A stretch of 22,504 nucleotides of DNA from an uncultured Collinsella sp. GTDB taxonomy: Bacteria; Actinomycetota; Coriobacteriia; Coriobacteriales; Coriobacteriaceae. The notes under the pieces are model-generated. The model was not told the origin of the DNA. It did not search any database and saw nothing but the letters and a program-made list of their open reading frames with translations. Positions 16,783 through 22,504 of the stretch are shown piece by piece. The stretch is taken from assembly GCA_900541195.1 (NCBI GenBank), contig UQIY01000036.1:1-22504 (forward strand), read 5' to 3'. How positions within the stretch are numbered: position 1 is the stretch's first letter; each line of letters begins with the position of its first letter. The translations under genes were made by a program, and so were the position numbers.

Positions 16783-16810
16783 TCGACGTTTATAGAAGGA
16801 GGGCGCACAC

Positions 16811-17494
16811 ATGGACGCTGCGGCTTTGGACTTAACCCCTCGGGGTACGGCTTCGATTGAGGTGCTTGTAAACGGGCCCATCCAGACCAACAGTTACGCC
16901 GTTATTTCGAGTGGCGAATGCTTGATTATCGATCCCGCTTGGGAAGGCGAAAACCTCGTTGCGCACATCCGAGCCGAACACCCTGGCGTGCATGTGCTCG
17001 GTTCCGTCTGCACGCACGGTCATGCCGACCATGTTGGCGGTGTAGCCGGAGTTCGGGCCGCCGTTGGCGCTGACGCCTTGTACGAGCTGTGTGTTAAGGA
17101 TGCGACTGTGCCGCATGCGAATATAGAGGAGCAGCGAGCGATGTGGGGCATTGAGACGCCCGATCCGGGCGAGCCGACGCGGCTGCTTGCCGAGGGCGAT
17201 ACCATTGAACTAGGCGACATTTGCTTGCAGGTTATCGAGGCGCCCGGGCATACGCCGGGTGGCATTGTCTTGTTTGCTGCCACCGAGCAGGGGAACATTG
17301 CCTTTGTGGGCGATACACTATTCCCGGGCAGCCACGGCCGCACCGATCTTTCTGGAGGAGACGAGGCGGCGATTCTGCGCTCGCTCTCCAAGCTCGCCCG
17401 GCTTCTCCCGCCCGATACCGTTTGCCTAACCGGCCATGGCGATTCGACCACTGTGGCACGCGAGCTTATGCGGAACCCTTTCATGCAGATGTAG
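16811..17494 (+). CDS. MBL-fold metallohydrolase, glyoxalase II-like
   Basis: 227 residues with the full dinuclear metal set of the metallo-beta-lactamase fold: HGHADH at 69-74, His147 in GHTPGG, Asp168 in VGDTLF and His209 in LTGHGD. The size and GHTPGG block fit the small hydroxyacylglutathione-hydrolase-like group found in many bacteria, often next to rel. The natural thioester or other substrate is unknown. The binding site AAGGAGGG lies seven bases before the ATG. It may be transcribed with recJ and rel. Confidence 0.92.
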   Translation: MDAAALDLTPRGTASIEVLVNGPIQTNSYAVISSGECLIIDPAWEGENLVAHIRAEHPGVHVLGSVCTHGHADHVGGVAGVRAAVGADALYELCVKDATVPHANIEEQRAMWGIETPDPGEPTRLLAEGDTIELGDICLQVIEAPGHTPGGIVLFAATEQGNIAFVGDTLFPGSHGRTDLSGGDEAAILRSLSKLARLLPPDTVCLTGHGDSTTVARELMRNPFMQM

Positions 17495-17524
17495 CTTTGT
17501 AGTCAGCTTCTGAAGCACGAGAAG

Positions 17525-17599
17525 CGTCCAAACGTCAAGATATTTTCCCCAACGGGTCGATTCCGTAGGGCAAACGGTCAAAAAAAGTCTGTTTGGACG
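17525..17599. promoter_or_regulatory. Wide-spaced inverted repeat upstream of fba
   Basis: CGTCCAAAC (17525-17533) is exactly complementary to GTTTGGACG (17591-17599), with 57 bases between. Both lie upstream of the fba promoter candidate. They could be two half-sites for a looping regulator or the stem of a long RNA hairpin from upstream transcription. Confidence 0.35.
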
Positions 17600-17602
17600 A
17601 TA

Positions 17603-17648
17603 TTCGTGAACAAACGAACGTTTATGCTCGGATACGCCGTGGTAAAAT
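17603..17648 (+). promoter_or_regulatory. fba promoter region
   Basis: TAAAAT (17643-17648) is a plausible -10 box 41 bases before the start codon, with a weak -35 near TTTATG (17621-17626). Two overlapping palindromes cover or precede the -35: TTCGT-6-ACGAA (17603-17618) and AAACG-AA-CGTTT around 17612-17623. They suggest a regulated glycolytic promoter, but the regulator is not identifiable. Confidence 0.4.
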
Positions 17649-17688
17649 CACAGGCGTTATCGGAGCAACCTTACAGGAGGTTTCTTTT

Positions 17689-18555
17689 ATGCTCGTCAAC
17701 GCAGCAGACATGCTCAAGAAGGCCGAGGCCGGCAAGTACGGTCTCGGTGCCTTCAACACCAACAACCTCGAGTGGACCCTGGCTATTCTCCAGGCCGCCG
17801 AGGAGGCCAAGTCTCCGCTGATCCTTCAGTGCACCGCTGGTGCCGCTAAGTGGATGGGCGGTTTCAAGGTCTGCGCCGACATGGTCAAGGCTGCCGTCGA
17901 GGCCACGGGCGTTACCGTTCCCGTCGCCCTTCACCTCGATCACGGTTCTTACGAGGACTGCTTCAAGTGCATCGAGGCCGGCTTCACGTCCATCATGTAT
18001 GACGGCTCTCACGAGGAGACCTTCCAGCTTAACCTCGACCGCACCAAGGAGCTCGTTGAGCTTGCCCACTCCAAGGGCATGTCCATCGAGGCCGAGGTCG
18101 GCGGCATCGGCGGCACCGAGGACGGCGTGACCTCCAGCGGCGAGCTCGCTGATCCTGCTGAGTGCAAGCAGATCGCTGACCTGGGCGTCGACTTCCTCGC
18201 CTGCGGCATCGGCAACATCCACGGCGTGTACCCTGCCGACTGGGCTGGCCTTTCCTTCGAGCGCCTGGGCGAGATCAAGGCTCAGACCGGTGACCTGCCC
18301 CTCGTTCTGCACGGTGGCACCGGCATCCCCGAGGATCAGATCAAGAAGGCCATCTCCCTGGGCATCTCCAAGATCAACGTCAACACCGACCTGCAGCTCG
18401 TCTTCGCCAAGGGCGTCCGCGAGTACATCGAGGCCGGCAAGGATCAGCAGGGCAAGGGCTTTGACCCCCGCAAGCTCCTCAAGCCTGGTCGCGACAACAT
18501 CGTTGCTCGCACCAAGGAGCTCATGGAGGAGTTTGGCTCCGTCAACAAGGCGTAA
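17689..18555 (+). CDS. fba: Class II fructose-1,6-bisphosphate aldolase
   Basis: Zinc-dependent aldolase of glycolysis and gluconeogenesis: fructose 1,6-bisphosphate to glyceraldehyde 3-phosphate and dihydroxyacetone phosphate. 288 residues, one TIM barrel. HLDHG at 82-86 gives the catalytic aspartate and a zinc histidine. His178 (GNIHGVYP) and His208 (LHGGTG) complete the zinc site, and KINVNTDLQ binds phosphate. AGGAGG sits eight bases before the ATG. Codon choice is markedly restricted (AAG, CTC, ATC, GGC), as in very highly expressed genes. A longer in-frame start at 17593 would precede the promoter and is rejected. The gene appears monocistronic. Confidence 0.97.
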   Translation: MLVNAADMLKKAEAGKYGLGAFNTNNLEWTLAILQAAEEAKSPLILQCTAGAAKWMGGFKVCADMVKAAVEATGVTVPVALHLDHGSYEDCFKCIEAGFTSIMYDGSHEETFQLNLDRTKELVELAHSKGMSIEAEVGGIGGTEDGVTSSGELADPAECKQIADLGVDFLACGIGNIHGVYPADWAGLSFERLGEIKAQTGDLPLVLHGGTGIPEDQIKKAISLGISKINVNTDLQLVFAKGVREYIEAGKDQQGKGFDPRKLLKPGRDNIVARTKELMEEFGSVNKA

Positions 18556-18577
18556 GTAGCGGTTTAACTTTCCCGCC

Positions 18578-18671
18578 GGAGGCCCCGTTTCCCCTACGCT
18601 GTTTCCCTCGCGCTCACCTGGCTTCGCCAGAAGTCGCGCGACGGAATCAGCTCCGGGGAAACGGGGCCTCC
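18578..18671 (+). terminator. Large stem-loop after fba, possible terminator
   Basis: The 17-base arms 18578-18594 and 18655-18671 are perfectly complementary and enclose 60 bases, which contain a CTGGC-TTC-GCCAG hairpin. The right arm runs into TTTGTT. It is probably the end of the fba transcript, although the loop is unusually long for a simple terminator. Confidence 0.55.
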
Positions 18672-18703
18672 TTTGTTAACTCGCTACAGGGTTACTGGGC
18701 TGA
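18617..18703. repeat. Imperfect tandem repeat, copy 1
   Basis: This 87-base unit begins CCTGGCTTCGCCAGAAGTCG and ends GGGTTACTGGGCTGA. It includes the right arm of the large fba stem-loop and matches copy 2 at 18713 over its whole length with scattered changes. Confidence 0.75.
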
Positions 18704-18712
18704 ATAATTTGC

Positions 18713-18797
18713 CCTGGCTTCGCCAGAAGTCGCGCCAAGGAAACAGTTCCGGGGGACGGGGCTTCCTTCGTTTAACGCCGCAGGGTTACTGGGCTGA
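18713..18797. repeat. Imperfect tandem repeat, copy 2
   Basis: This 85-base unit has the same opening hairpin and the same ending as copy 1. The segment that would pair with the upstream arm has diverged, so only copy 1 can form the 17-bp stem. It carries no open frame of note. Confidence 0.75.
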
Positions 18798-18829
18798 TTT
18801 CATTTTTGCTACCGTTCAGCGGTGTTGAT

Positions 18830-18854
18830 GGCTCCTTTGTTGGGGCTTTTTTTT
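18830..18854 (+). terminator. Intrinsic terminator before the transglutaminase gene
   Basis: GGCTCC (18830-18835) pairs with GGGGCT (18842-18847), including G-U pairs, with a 6-base loop, followed by a run of eight T (18847-18854). It probably catches read-through from fba and the repeats. Confidence 0.6.
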
Positions 18855-18861
18855 ATCTCGC

Positions 18862-18867
18862 TACAAT
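18862..18867 (+). promoter_or_regulatory. Candidate -10 box for the transglutaminase gene
   Basis: TACAAT (18862-18867) lies just after the T-run of the preceding terminator and 35 bases before the start codon. TTGTTG at 18837-18842 is a possible but widely spaced -35. Confidence 0.35.
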
Positions 18868-18902
18868 GGGCTTCGAGGGTTCTAGTGACTTGGAGTTTTG
18901 GT

Positions 18903-20336
18903 ATGGCTGTTATTAATGTGCTGCCTTCGGATGGGAAGGTTGTTGACGAGGGTCCTGTTGGTTGCTCTGTTGATGTTTGCTGCGATGACTTTCGCCATCT
19001 CGATATTGGGCTACCGCCTGAGATTCTTCGTCTTAAGGATGCCGGGTATTTGACGCAGGCTGTTGTCGCCTGCGATTGCCTTTTGGAGCAGAACCCTGAG
19101 CCTTCGCTGGCTGCCTGCGTTCGCGCCGAGCGGTATCGCATGATCGAGACGCCGCTTCATTTTTCGGTGTCGCGTGATCGGGCTATCGAGATGATCCGCG
19201 AGGAGTGGCCTGAGTTTACCGAAGAGCAGTTTGACGACCTGATTGACCGCAAGCGTATCGATTGGCGCTTTATCGATGGCGAGCTGTTCGTTCTTGACAA
19301 CTTCCTTGATTCTTTGCGCGTGTATCCCAAGGAGGTTCCGGGTCTGCGTCCCGATTCTGCGGATGGAATTGCGCTGCGCAACCAGATGCTCGAGGAGATG
19401 GAGTCGCAGGGCGGGCTGTCTCGCACCATTACGCTTAAGGCATGCGTGTCTGTCCCCGGGGCTCTGGAGGGAGAGACCGTTCGCGCGTGGCTTCCCGTTG
19501 CCGCCGCCTGCCGCCAGCAGTCCCAGGTCGAGATACTTGATATGACGCCGGAGGGGGCCATTGCTCCTGCGAGCGCCTCGGCGCGTACTGCCTCGTGGGT
19601 CTCCTCGACCGATCGCACATTCTCGGTGACCTATCGCTATCAAATCGATGCCGCTTATCGCGATATCTATGGGGGTGCACTTCCGGCGTATCCCTGTATG
19701 GGCGCGCCGTTGCCCGAAGATATTTCCGAGGACCGTCCGCACATTGCATTCACGCCGTATCTGCAGCAGCTGACGGCCGGTGTTGTTGACGGACTCGAGG
19801 ATCCGCTCGATCGCGCCCGTGCTATCTATGATTATCTGACGCAGCATATCGACTATCGCTATCAGCCGCCGTACTTGCTTTTGGGATCTATTGCCGATGA
19901 CTGCGCGCATTCGCTCCGCGGCGATTGCGGCGTTATGGCGCTCACGTTTATCACCATGTGCCGTATCGCGGGCGTGCCTGCCCGTTGGCAGAGCGGCCTG
20001 TACGTTGCGCCCGATTCGGTGGGGTCGCACGACTGGGCAGAGTTCTATACGCCGCAGACCGGTTGGCTCAACGCCGACGTGTCATTTGGATCTTCTGCTC
20101 GCAGGATGGGGGAGGAATGGCGCCGCCGCCACTATTTTGGCAATCTCGACCCGTGGCGCATGGTGGCAAACTGTCGGTTCCAGGCGGGGTTTGAACCTGT
20201 CTTTGACGGCATGCGCGAGGACCCCTACGATAACCAGATGGGTGAGGCTTCGGTCGACGGTCGCGGATGCCGTCAGCGCGAGATGCTCCGCACGGTCGAA
20301 CTCATCGAAATGCTCGAAGTTCCATTTTCGGACTAA
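18903..20336 (+). CDS. Transglutaminase-like domain protein, cytosolic
   Basis: 477 residues. The C-terminal half is a transglutaminase-core (papain-like) domain: Cys342 in RGDCGVMALTFI, His376 in SHDWAEFY and Asp392 in NADVSF form a complete C-H-D triad. The segment around 180-230 (SVPGALEGETVRAWLPVA) resembles the region preceding this fold in bacterial relatives. The first 170 or so residues are acidic and not recognised. No signal peptide or membrane helix is seen after choosing ATG 18903 (GGAG seven bases upstream). An upstream in-frame ATG would add a hydrophobic stretch but would start inside the terminator. Family members can be proteases, amidases or cross-linkers; the role here is unknown. 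It is flanked by a terminator and a tRNA, so it is probably expressed alone. Confidence 0.85.
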   Translation: MAVINVLPSDGKVVDEGPVGCSVDVCCDDFRHLDIGLPPEILRLKDAGYLTQAVVACDCLLEQNPEPSLAACVRAERYRMIETPLHFSVSRDRAIEMIREEWPEFTEEQFDDLIDRKRIDWRFIDGELFVLDNFLDSLRVYPKEVPGLRPDSADGIALRNQMLEEMESQGGLSRTITLKACVSVPGALEGETVRAWLPVAAACRQQSQVEILDMTPEGAIAPASASARTASWVSSTDRTFSVTYRYQIDAAYRDIYGGALPAYPCMGAPLPEDISEDRPHIAFTPYLQQLTAGVVDGLEDPLDRARAIYDYLTQHIDYRYQPPYLLLGSIADDCAHSLRGDCGVMALTFITMCRIAGVPARWQSGLYVAPDSVGSHDWAEFYTPQTGWLNADVSFGSSARRMGEEWRRRHYFGNLDPWRMVANCRFQAGFEPVFDGMREDPYDNQMGEASVDGRGCRQREMLRTVELIEMLEVPFSD

Positions 20337-20375
20337 TCGGTAGAAAGCTGTGATAAACTAACTCACGCATTGCGT

Positions 20376-20462
20376 GCCCGAGTGGCGGAATTGGCAGACG
20401 CAGTGGACTCAAAATCCACCGTTGGCAACAACGTGCGAGTTCGAGTCTCGCCTCGGGCACCA
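20376..20462 (+). tRNA. tRNA-Leu (anticodon CAA)
   Basis: 87 bases including an encoded CCA. The acceptor stem GCCCGAG (20376-20382) pairs with CTCGGGC (20452-20458), with discriminator A. The anticodon stem GTGGA/TCCAC encloses loop CTCAAAA, so the anticodon is CAA (codon UUG). The long variable arm CGTTGGCAACAACG and the T arm GCGAG-TTCGAGT-CTCGC confirm a class II leucine tRNA. Confidence 0.97.
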
Positions 20463-20481
20463 TACATGCAAGTGAGCGTTC

Positions 20482-20504
20482 AAGGGGGTTGCAGCCCCCT
20501 TTTT
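20482..20504 (+). terminator. Terminator of the tRNA-Leu transcript
   Basis: AAGGGGG (20482-20488) pairs with CCCCCTT (20495-20501), with a 6-base loop and a T5 run from 20500. It lies 20 bases after the tRNA. Confidence 0.85.
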
Positions 20505-20526
20505 CGTGCCGAACTCGCGTGAGCGC

Positions 20527-20622
20527 GCGGAGCGTTAAGCAAACAGGCCTGTGGCCTGTTTGTAGCGGAGCGTGGCGAGGGCGCCATGCGCCCGAAGCCC
20601 GGGGCTTCGCGAAGCGAAGACC
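20527..20622. repeat. Palindrome-rich spacer between the two tRNA 3' ends
   Basis: An octamer, GCGGAGCG, occurs at 20527-20534 and 20565-20572. Between them CAAACAGGC and GCCTGTTTG form a perfect 9-bp hairpin. Then come GGGCGC-CAT-GCGCCC and GAAGCCC-G-GGGCTTC, followed by CTTCGCGAAG. There is no gene here. The run of compact hairpins suggests a REP-like element or structured RNA. Confidence 0.5.
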
Positions 20623-20623
20623 C

Positions 20624-20691
20624 TTCGAGTCTCGCCTCGGGCACCATACATGCAAGAGAGCATTCAAGGGGGTTGCGACCCCTTTTTCGTG
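20624..20691 (+). repeat. Second copy of tRNA-Leu 3' end plus its terminator
   Basis: Bases 20624-20646 repeat the last 23 bases of tRNA-Leu exactly, including CCA. The identity continues through the downstream spacer and terminator to 20691, matching 20440-20508 with a few changes. The 5' three quarters of a tRNA are missing, so this cannot make a functional tRNA. It is either the relic of a deleted tandem tRNA gene or an attachment-site duplication. Confidence 0.85.
20666..20687 (+). terminator. Duplicated terminator
   Basis: AAGGGG (20666-20671) pairs with CCCCTT (20679-20684), with T5 at 20683-20687. It is the diverged copy of the tRNA-Leu terminator. Confidence 0.7.
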
Positions 20692-20717
20692 TACGTAATG
20701 TGATAACGCGCTGCGCG

Positions 20718-20726
20718 TGTTATTAT
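20718..20726 (+). promoter_or_regulatory. Extended -10 promoter candidate for infC-rpmI-rplT
   Basis: TG-T-TATTAT (20718-20726) is an extended -10 element. The -35 is weak (GTGATA near 20700). It would start a leader of about 170 bases before infC. Confidence 0.45.
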
Positions 20727-20732
20727 TCACAA

Positions 20733-20889
20733 GGCGTTGTTCCCGCAATGCCCTAAAGAGGAACCCGAGGGTTCCCACCTTTTGGCGCCAATGAGCAGCT
20801 GACTGGTCATACAACTTAGATTCACTTCCTCAAATCGAGGATGTCTATGTGTACGACCTGGCTGCAAAGAAGCGCCGGGTTATTTTTTT
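20733..20889 (+). promoter_or_regulatory. infC operon leader with attenuator
   Basis: This non-coding leader has hairpins GGCGTTG/CAATGCC (20733-20752), GGAACCC/GGGTTCC (20760-20775) and TCCTC/GAGGA (20827-20841). It ends in an intrinsic terminator: GACCTGGC (20855-20862) with GCCGGGTT (20874-20881), inner GC/GC pairs, then T7 (20883-20889). The terminator's 3' half could pair instead with AACCC (20762-20766) and GGCGC (20784-20788). In Bacillus, a leader of this operon is controlled by ribosomal protein L20 through attenuation. The same logic is inferred here, with a sequence I cannot match to a known family. Confidence 0.6.
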
Positions 20890-20908
20890 ATGAATGGAGG
20901 TAGGGAAA

Positions 20909-21463
20909 ATAGCTAAGTCTGATGACACCCGCATCAACGACGAGATCACTGCATCTTCGTGCCGTTTGATTGGCGTCGATGGCTCTCAGCTCGGCCTGTT
21001 CGCCATCCGCGATGCCCAGCGCGTCGCCGACGATCAGGGTCTCGACCTGGTCGAGATCGCTCCCAACGCGGAGCCGCCGGTCTGCAAGGTCATGGACTAC
21101 GGTAAGTTCAAGTACCAGCAGGCCATGAAGGCCAAGGCCGCTCGTAAGAACCAGTCCAAGGTCGAGGTCAAGGAAATGAAGTTCCGACCCAAGATCGACG
21201 TTGGTGACTACGAGACCAAGAAGGGCCACGTTCTGCGTTTCCTCAAGAAGGGCGCACGCGTTAAGATCACCATCATGTTCCGCGGCCGTGAGATGGCTCA
21301 CCCGGAGCAGGGTCTTAACGTTCTCGAGCGTCTCGCCGAGGATCTCAAGCCTTACGCTACGGTCGAGTCCAAGCCTAAGATGGAAGGCCGTAACATGCTT
21401 ATGCTGCTCGCCCCGATTAAGGGCGCCTTTGATGAGGATAAAGCGGCAAGCGATACCAAGTAA
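20909..21463 (+). CDS. infC: Translation initiation factor IF-3, apparent AUA start
   Basis: IF-3 binds the 30S subunit and discriminates against wrong start codons and initiator pairings. The N-domain has RINDEIT and RLIGVDGSQLGLFAIRDA. The linker carries YGKFKYQQ and the C-domain has VKEMKFRPKIDVGDYETKKGHVLRFL. About 184 residues. The strong site GGAGGT (20896-20901) is seven bases before ATA (20909), an ideal distance. The in-frame ATG at 20894 overlaps that site and has only a T-run upstream. infC is known to use rare start codons for autoregulation (AUU in E. coli), so AUA is the preferred call; ATG 20894 would add five residues. rpmI follows 32 bases after the stop. Confidence 0.93.
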   Translation: MAKSDDTRINDEITASSCRLIGVDGSQLGLFAIRDAQRVADDQGLDLVEIAPNAEPPVCKVMDYGKFKYQQAMKAKAARKNQSKVEVKEMKFRPKIDVGDYETKKGHVLRFLKKGARVKITIMFRGREMAHPEQGLNVLERLAEDLKPYATVESKPKMEGRNMLMLLAPIKGAFDEDKAASDTK

Positions 21464-21495
21464 CTAGTGTTCTGTAACCGATTAAGGAGTATTTC

Positions 21496-21687
21496 ATGCC
21501 TAAGATGAAGTCCCACAGCGGCACCAAGAAGCGTTTCCGCAAGACTGGTACCGGCAAGCTTATGCGCGCCAAGGCTTTCAAGAGCCACATCCTGAGCAAG
21601 AAGTCCACCAAGCGTAAGCGTGGCTTCCGTCAGGAGACCGAGATCGCCGCTGCCGACCGCAAGGTCATCAAGTCGCGTCTCGCCTAA
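21496..21687 (+). CDS. rpmI: Ribosomal protein L35 (bL35)
   Basis: 63 residues, basic, family length. It begins MPKMKSHSGTKKRFRKTGTG and contains HILSKKSTKRKRGFR, both diagnostic. A component of the 50S subunit. AAGGAG lies seven bases before the ATG. It sits between infC and rplT in the usual order. Confidence 0.98.
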   Translation: MPKMKSHSGTKKRFRKTGTGKLMRAKAFKSHILSKKSTKRKRGFRQETEIAAADRKVIKSRLA

Positions 21688-21733
21688 GTTCGCGTTCCCG
21701 TTTTTCGTTTAACCGTCTAGGAGTTGATAGAAC

Positions 21734-22093
21734 ATGGCACGTATTAAGCGCGCTGTTGCCGCCAAGAAGAAGCGCCGTACCGTTATGCACCGTGCGAAGG
21801 GTTACTACGGTGCCGCTTCGCGTACTTACAAGCATGCTAAAGAGCAGGTCCAGCACTCTCTGCAGTATCAGTATCGTGATCGCCGCAACAAGAAGCGCGA
21901 GATCCGTTCTCTCTGGATCACTCGTATCAACGCTGCTGCTCGTCTGAACGACATCTCTTACTCTCAGTTCATGCACGGCCTGAAGGTTGCCGGTATCGAG
22001 CTCGACCGCAAGGTCCTGGCCCAGATGGCTTACGAGGACATCGAGTCCTTCAACGAGCTGGCTGCCATCGCCAAGAAGGCCCTCGAGGCCTAA
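21734..22093 (+). CDS. rplT: Ribosomal protein L20 (bL20)
   Basis: 119 residues, family length. It starts MARIKRAVAAKKKRRTVMHR, with the RNA-binding N-terminal tail, and has GYYGAASRTYKHAKEQV and SLWITRINAAAR. L20 is an early 50S assembly protein and, in several bacteria, represses its own operon through the leader or the rpmI region. AGGAG lies ahead of the ATG. A strong terminator follows. Confidence 0.98.
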   Translation: MARIKRAVAAKKKRRTVMHRAKGYYGAASRTYKHAKEQVQHSLQYQYRDRRNKKREIRSLWITRINAAARLNDISYSQFMHGLKVAGIELDRKVLAQMAYEDIESFNELAAIAKKALEA

Positions 22094-22114
22094 TCGATTC
22101 ATTTGAATCAATAG

Positions 22115-22150
22115 GGGAGTGTCGCGTTATGCGCGGCGCTCCCTCTTTTT
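22115..22150 (+). terminator. Terminator of infC-rpmI-rplT
   Basis: GGGAGTGTCGCG (22115-22126) pairs with CGCGGCGCTCCC (22132-22143) over 12 bp including two G-U pairs, with a 5-base loop, followed by TCTTTTT. A small GATTCA-TT-TGAATC palindrome precedes it at 22096-22109. Confidence 0.9.
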
Positions 22151-22504
22151 ATCTGAAGCGCGGTTTACATTGCTAAAAGCGCGGGTAGATGGACACTTAC
22201 AGGTGACCGATCTCTATATATTCCTGAACCAAAGGGTCATCATCTGATACGTGCGGTCTTGCTGCACTCGACTTTCTACTTCCTATATAGAAAGCCATAT
22301 ATTGTGTAGGACTTGTGAAGAGTGGAATTGACGTCCCACAGGGCTTCGCAGTCTGGCAATATATCTCCTTGCCGCGCGGCCCGGTGGAACCGGATGAGCC
22401 GCAAGGCGTGCACCTTGAGAACCGGATACTGCGAGGATGGACACTTCCGAGTGTCGCATCCGGGCAGACATCGAACCATTTGAAATGGTCTAACTTGGAT
22501 TTGT
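22151..22504. other. Lower-GC region without a confident gene
   Basis: This stretch has visibly lower GC than the rest. On the plus strand it holds CTTTCTA/TAGAAAG (22272-22294), a strong hairpin GGATG-GACACT-TCCG-AGTGTC-CATCC (22435-22461) and ACCATTT-G-AAATGGT (22475-22489). An 11-base sequence, GATGGACACTT, occurs at 22188 and 22436. On the minus strand a frame is open from the window edge (22502) to a stop at 22197-22199, giving 101 residues ending VQEYIEIGHL. It has poor codon bias for this genome and no recognised motif. It could be a structured leader, an accessory gene's 3' end, or neither. Confidence 0.4.

Noticed and set aside
20302..20814. 170-residue minus-strand frame across the tRNA region
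   Set aside because: It runs antisense through tRNA-Leu and its duplicated 3' end. It contains the typical antisense-tRNA peptide ARLELARCC and has no ribosome binding site.
22381..22400. Possible T-box motif (GGTGGAACCGG)
   Set aside because: The match to the T-box core GGTGGNACCGCG is incomplete, and neither the specifier stem nor a terminator/antiterminator pair was found.

Overview
The window is a high-GC, gene-dense bacterial chromosome segment. The gene content, the strong preference for GC-ending codons, a RecJ protein carrying a C-terminal helicase, and the infC-rpmI-rplT block suggest a Coriobacteriia actinobacterium, most likely Collinsella or a close relative. That assignment is from recognition only, not from a search. 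The first 50 bases are not genomic: they are an Illumina Nextera adapter with its i5 index, so the contig starts inside a truncated gene.

Layout. 51-2320 (minus strand): a truncated short-chain dehydrogenase and homoserine dehydrogenase (threonine/methionine branch). 2522-2823: an in-frame, internally deleted remnant of a Liv-type binding-protein gene. 3093-7954 (plus): a complete branched-chain amino acid type ABC transporter, livJ-H-M-G-F, with hairpins between the binding-protein gene and the permease genes. 7955-8278: a non-coding stretch with three inverted-repeat structures. 8279-9757: a CutC-family protein followed at once by a GalT/HIT-like DUF4931 protein. 9788-10786 (minus): a bile acid:sodium symporter (BASS) family transporter.

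11061-17494 (plus): a RecJ exonuclease fused to a RecQ-like helicase, then a bifunctional-type (p)ppGpp synthetase/hydrolase Rel, then a metallo-beta-lactamase-fold hydrolase. 17689-18555: class II fructose-bisphosphate aldolase, followed by a 17-bp-stem hairpin and an imperfect tandem repeat of about 85 bp. 18903-20336: a cytosolic transglutaminase-like protein of unknown role. 20376-20462: tRNA-Leu(CAA), followed by a second copy of its 3' end plus terminator about 185 bp downstream. 20700-22150: infC-rpmI-rplT behind a structured leader that ends in an intrinsic terminator directly before infC; infC itself appears to start on AUA. 22151-22504: lower-GC sequence with hairpins and no confident gene.

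Most genes are housekeeping. The unusual features are the RecJ-helicase fusion, the infC attenuator with its non-AUG start, the tRNA 3'-end duplication, the decayed livJ paralogue and the intergenic palindromic elements. I did not find a clear new defence or mobile system.
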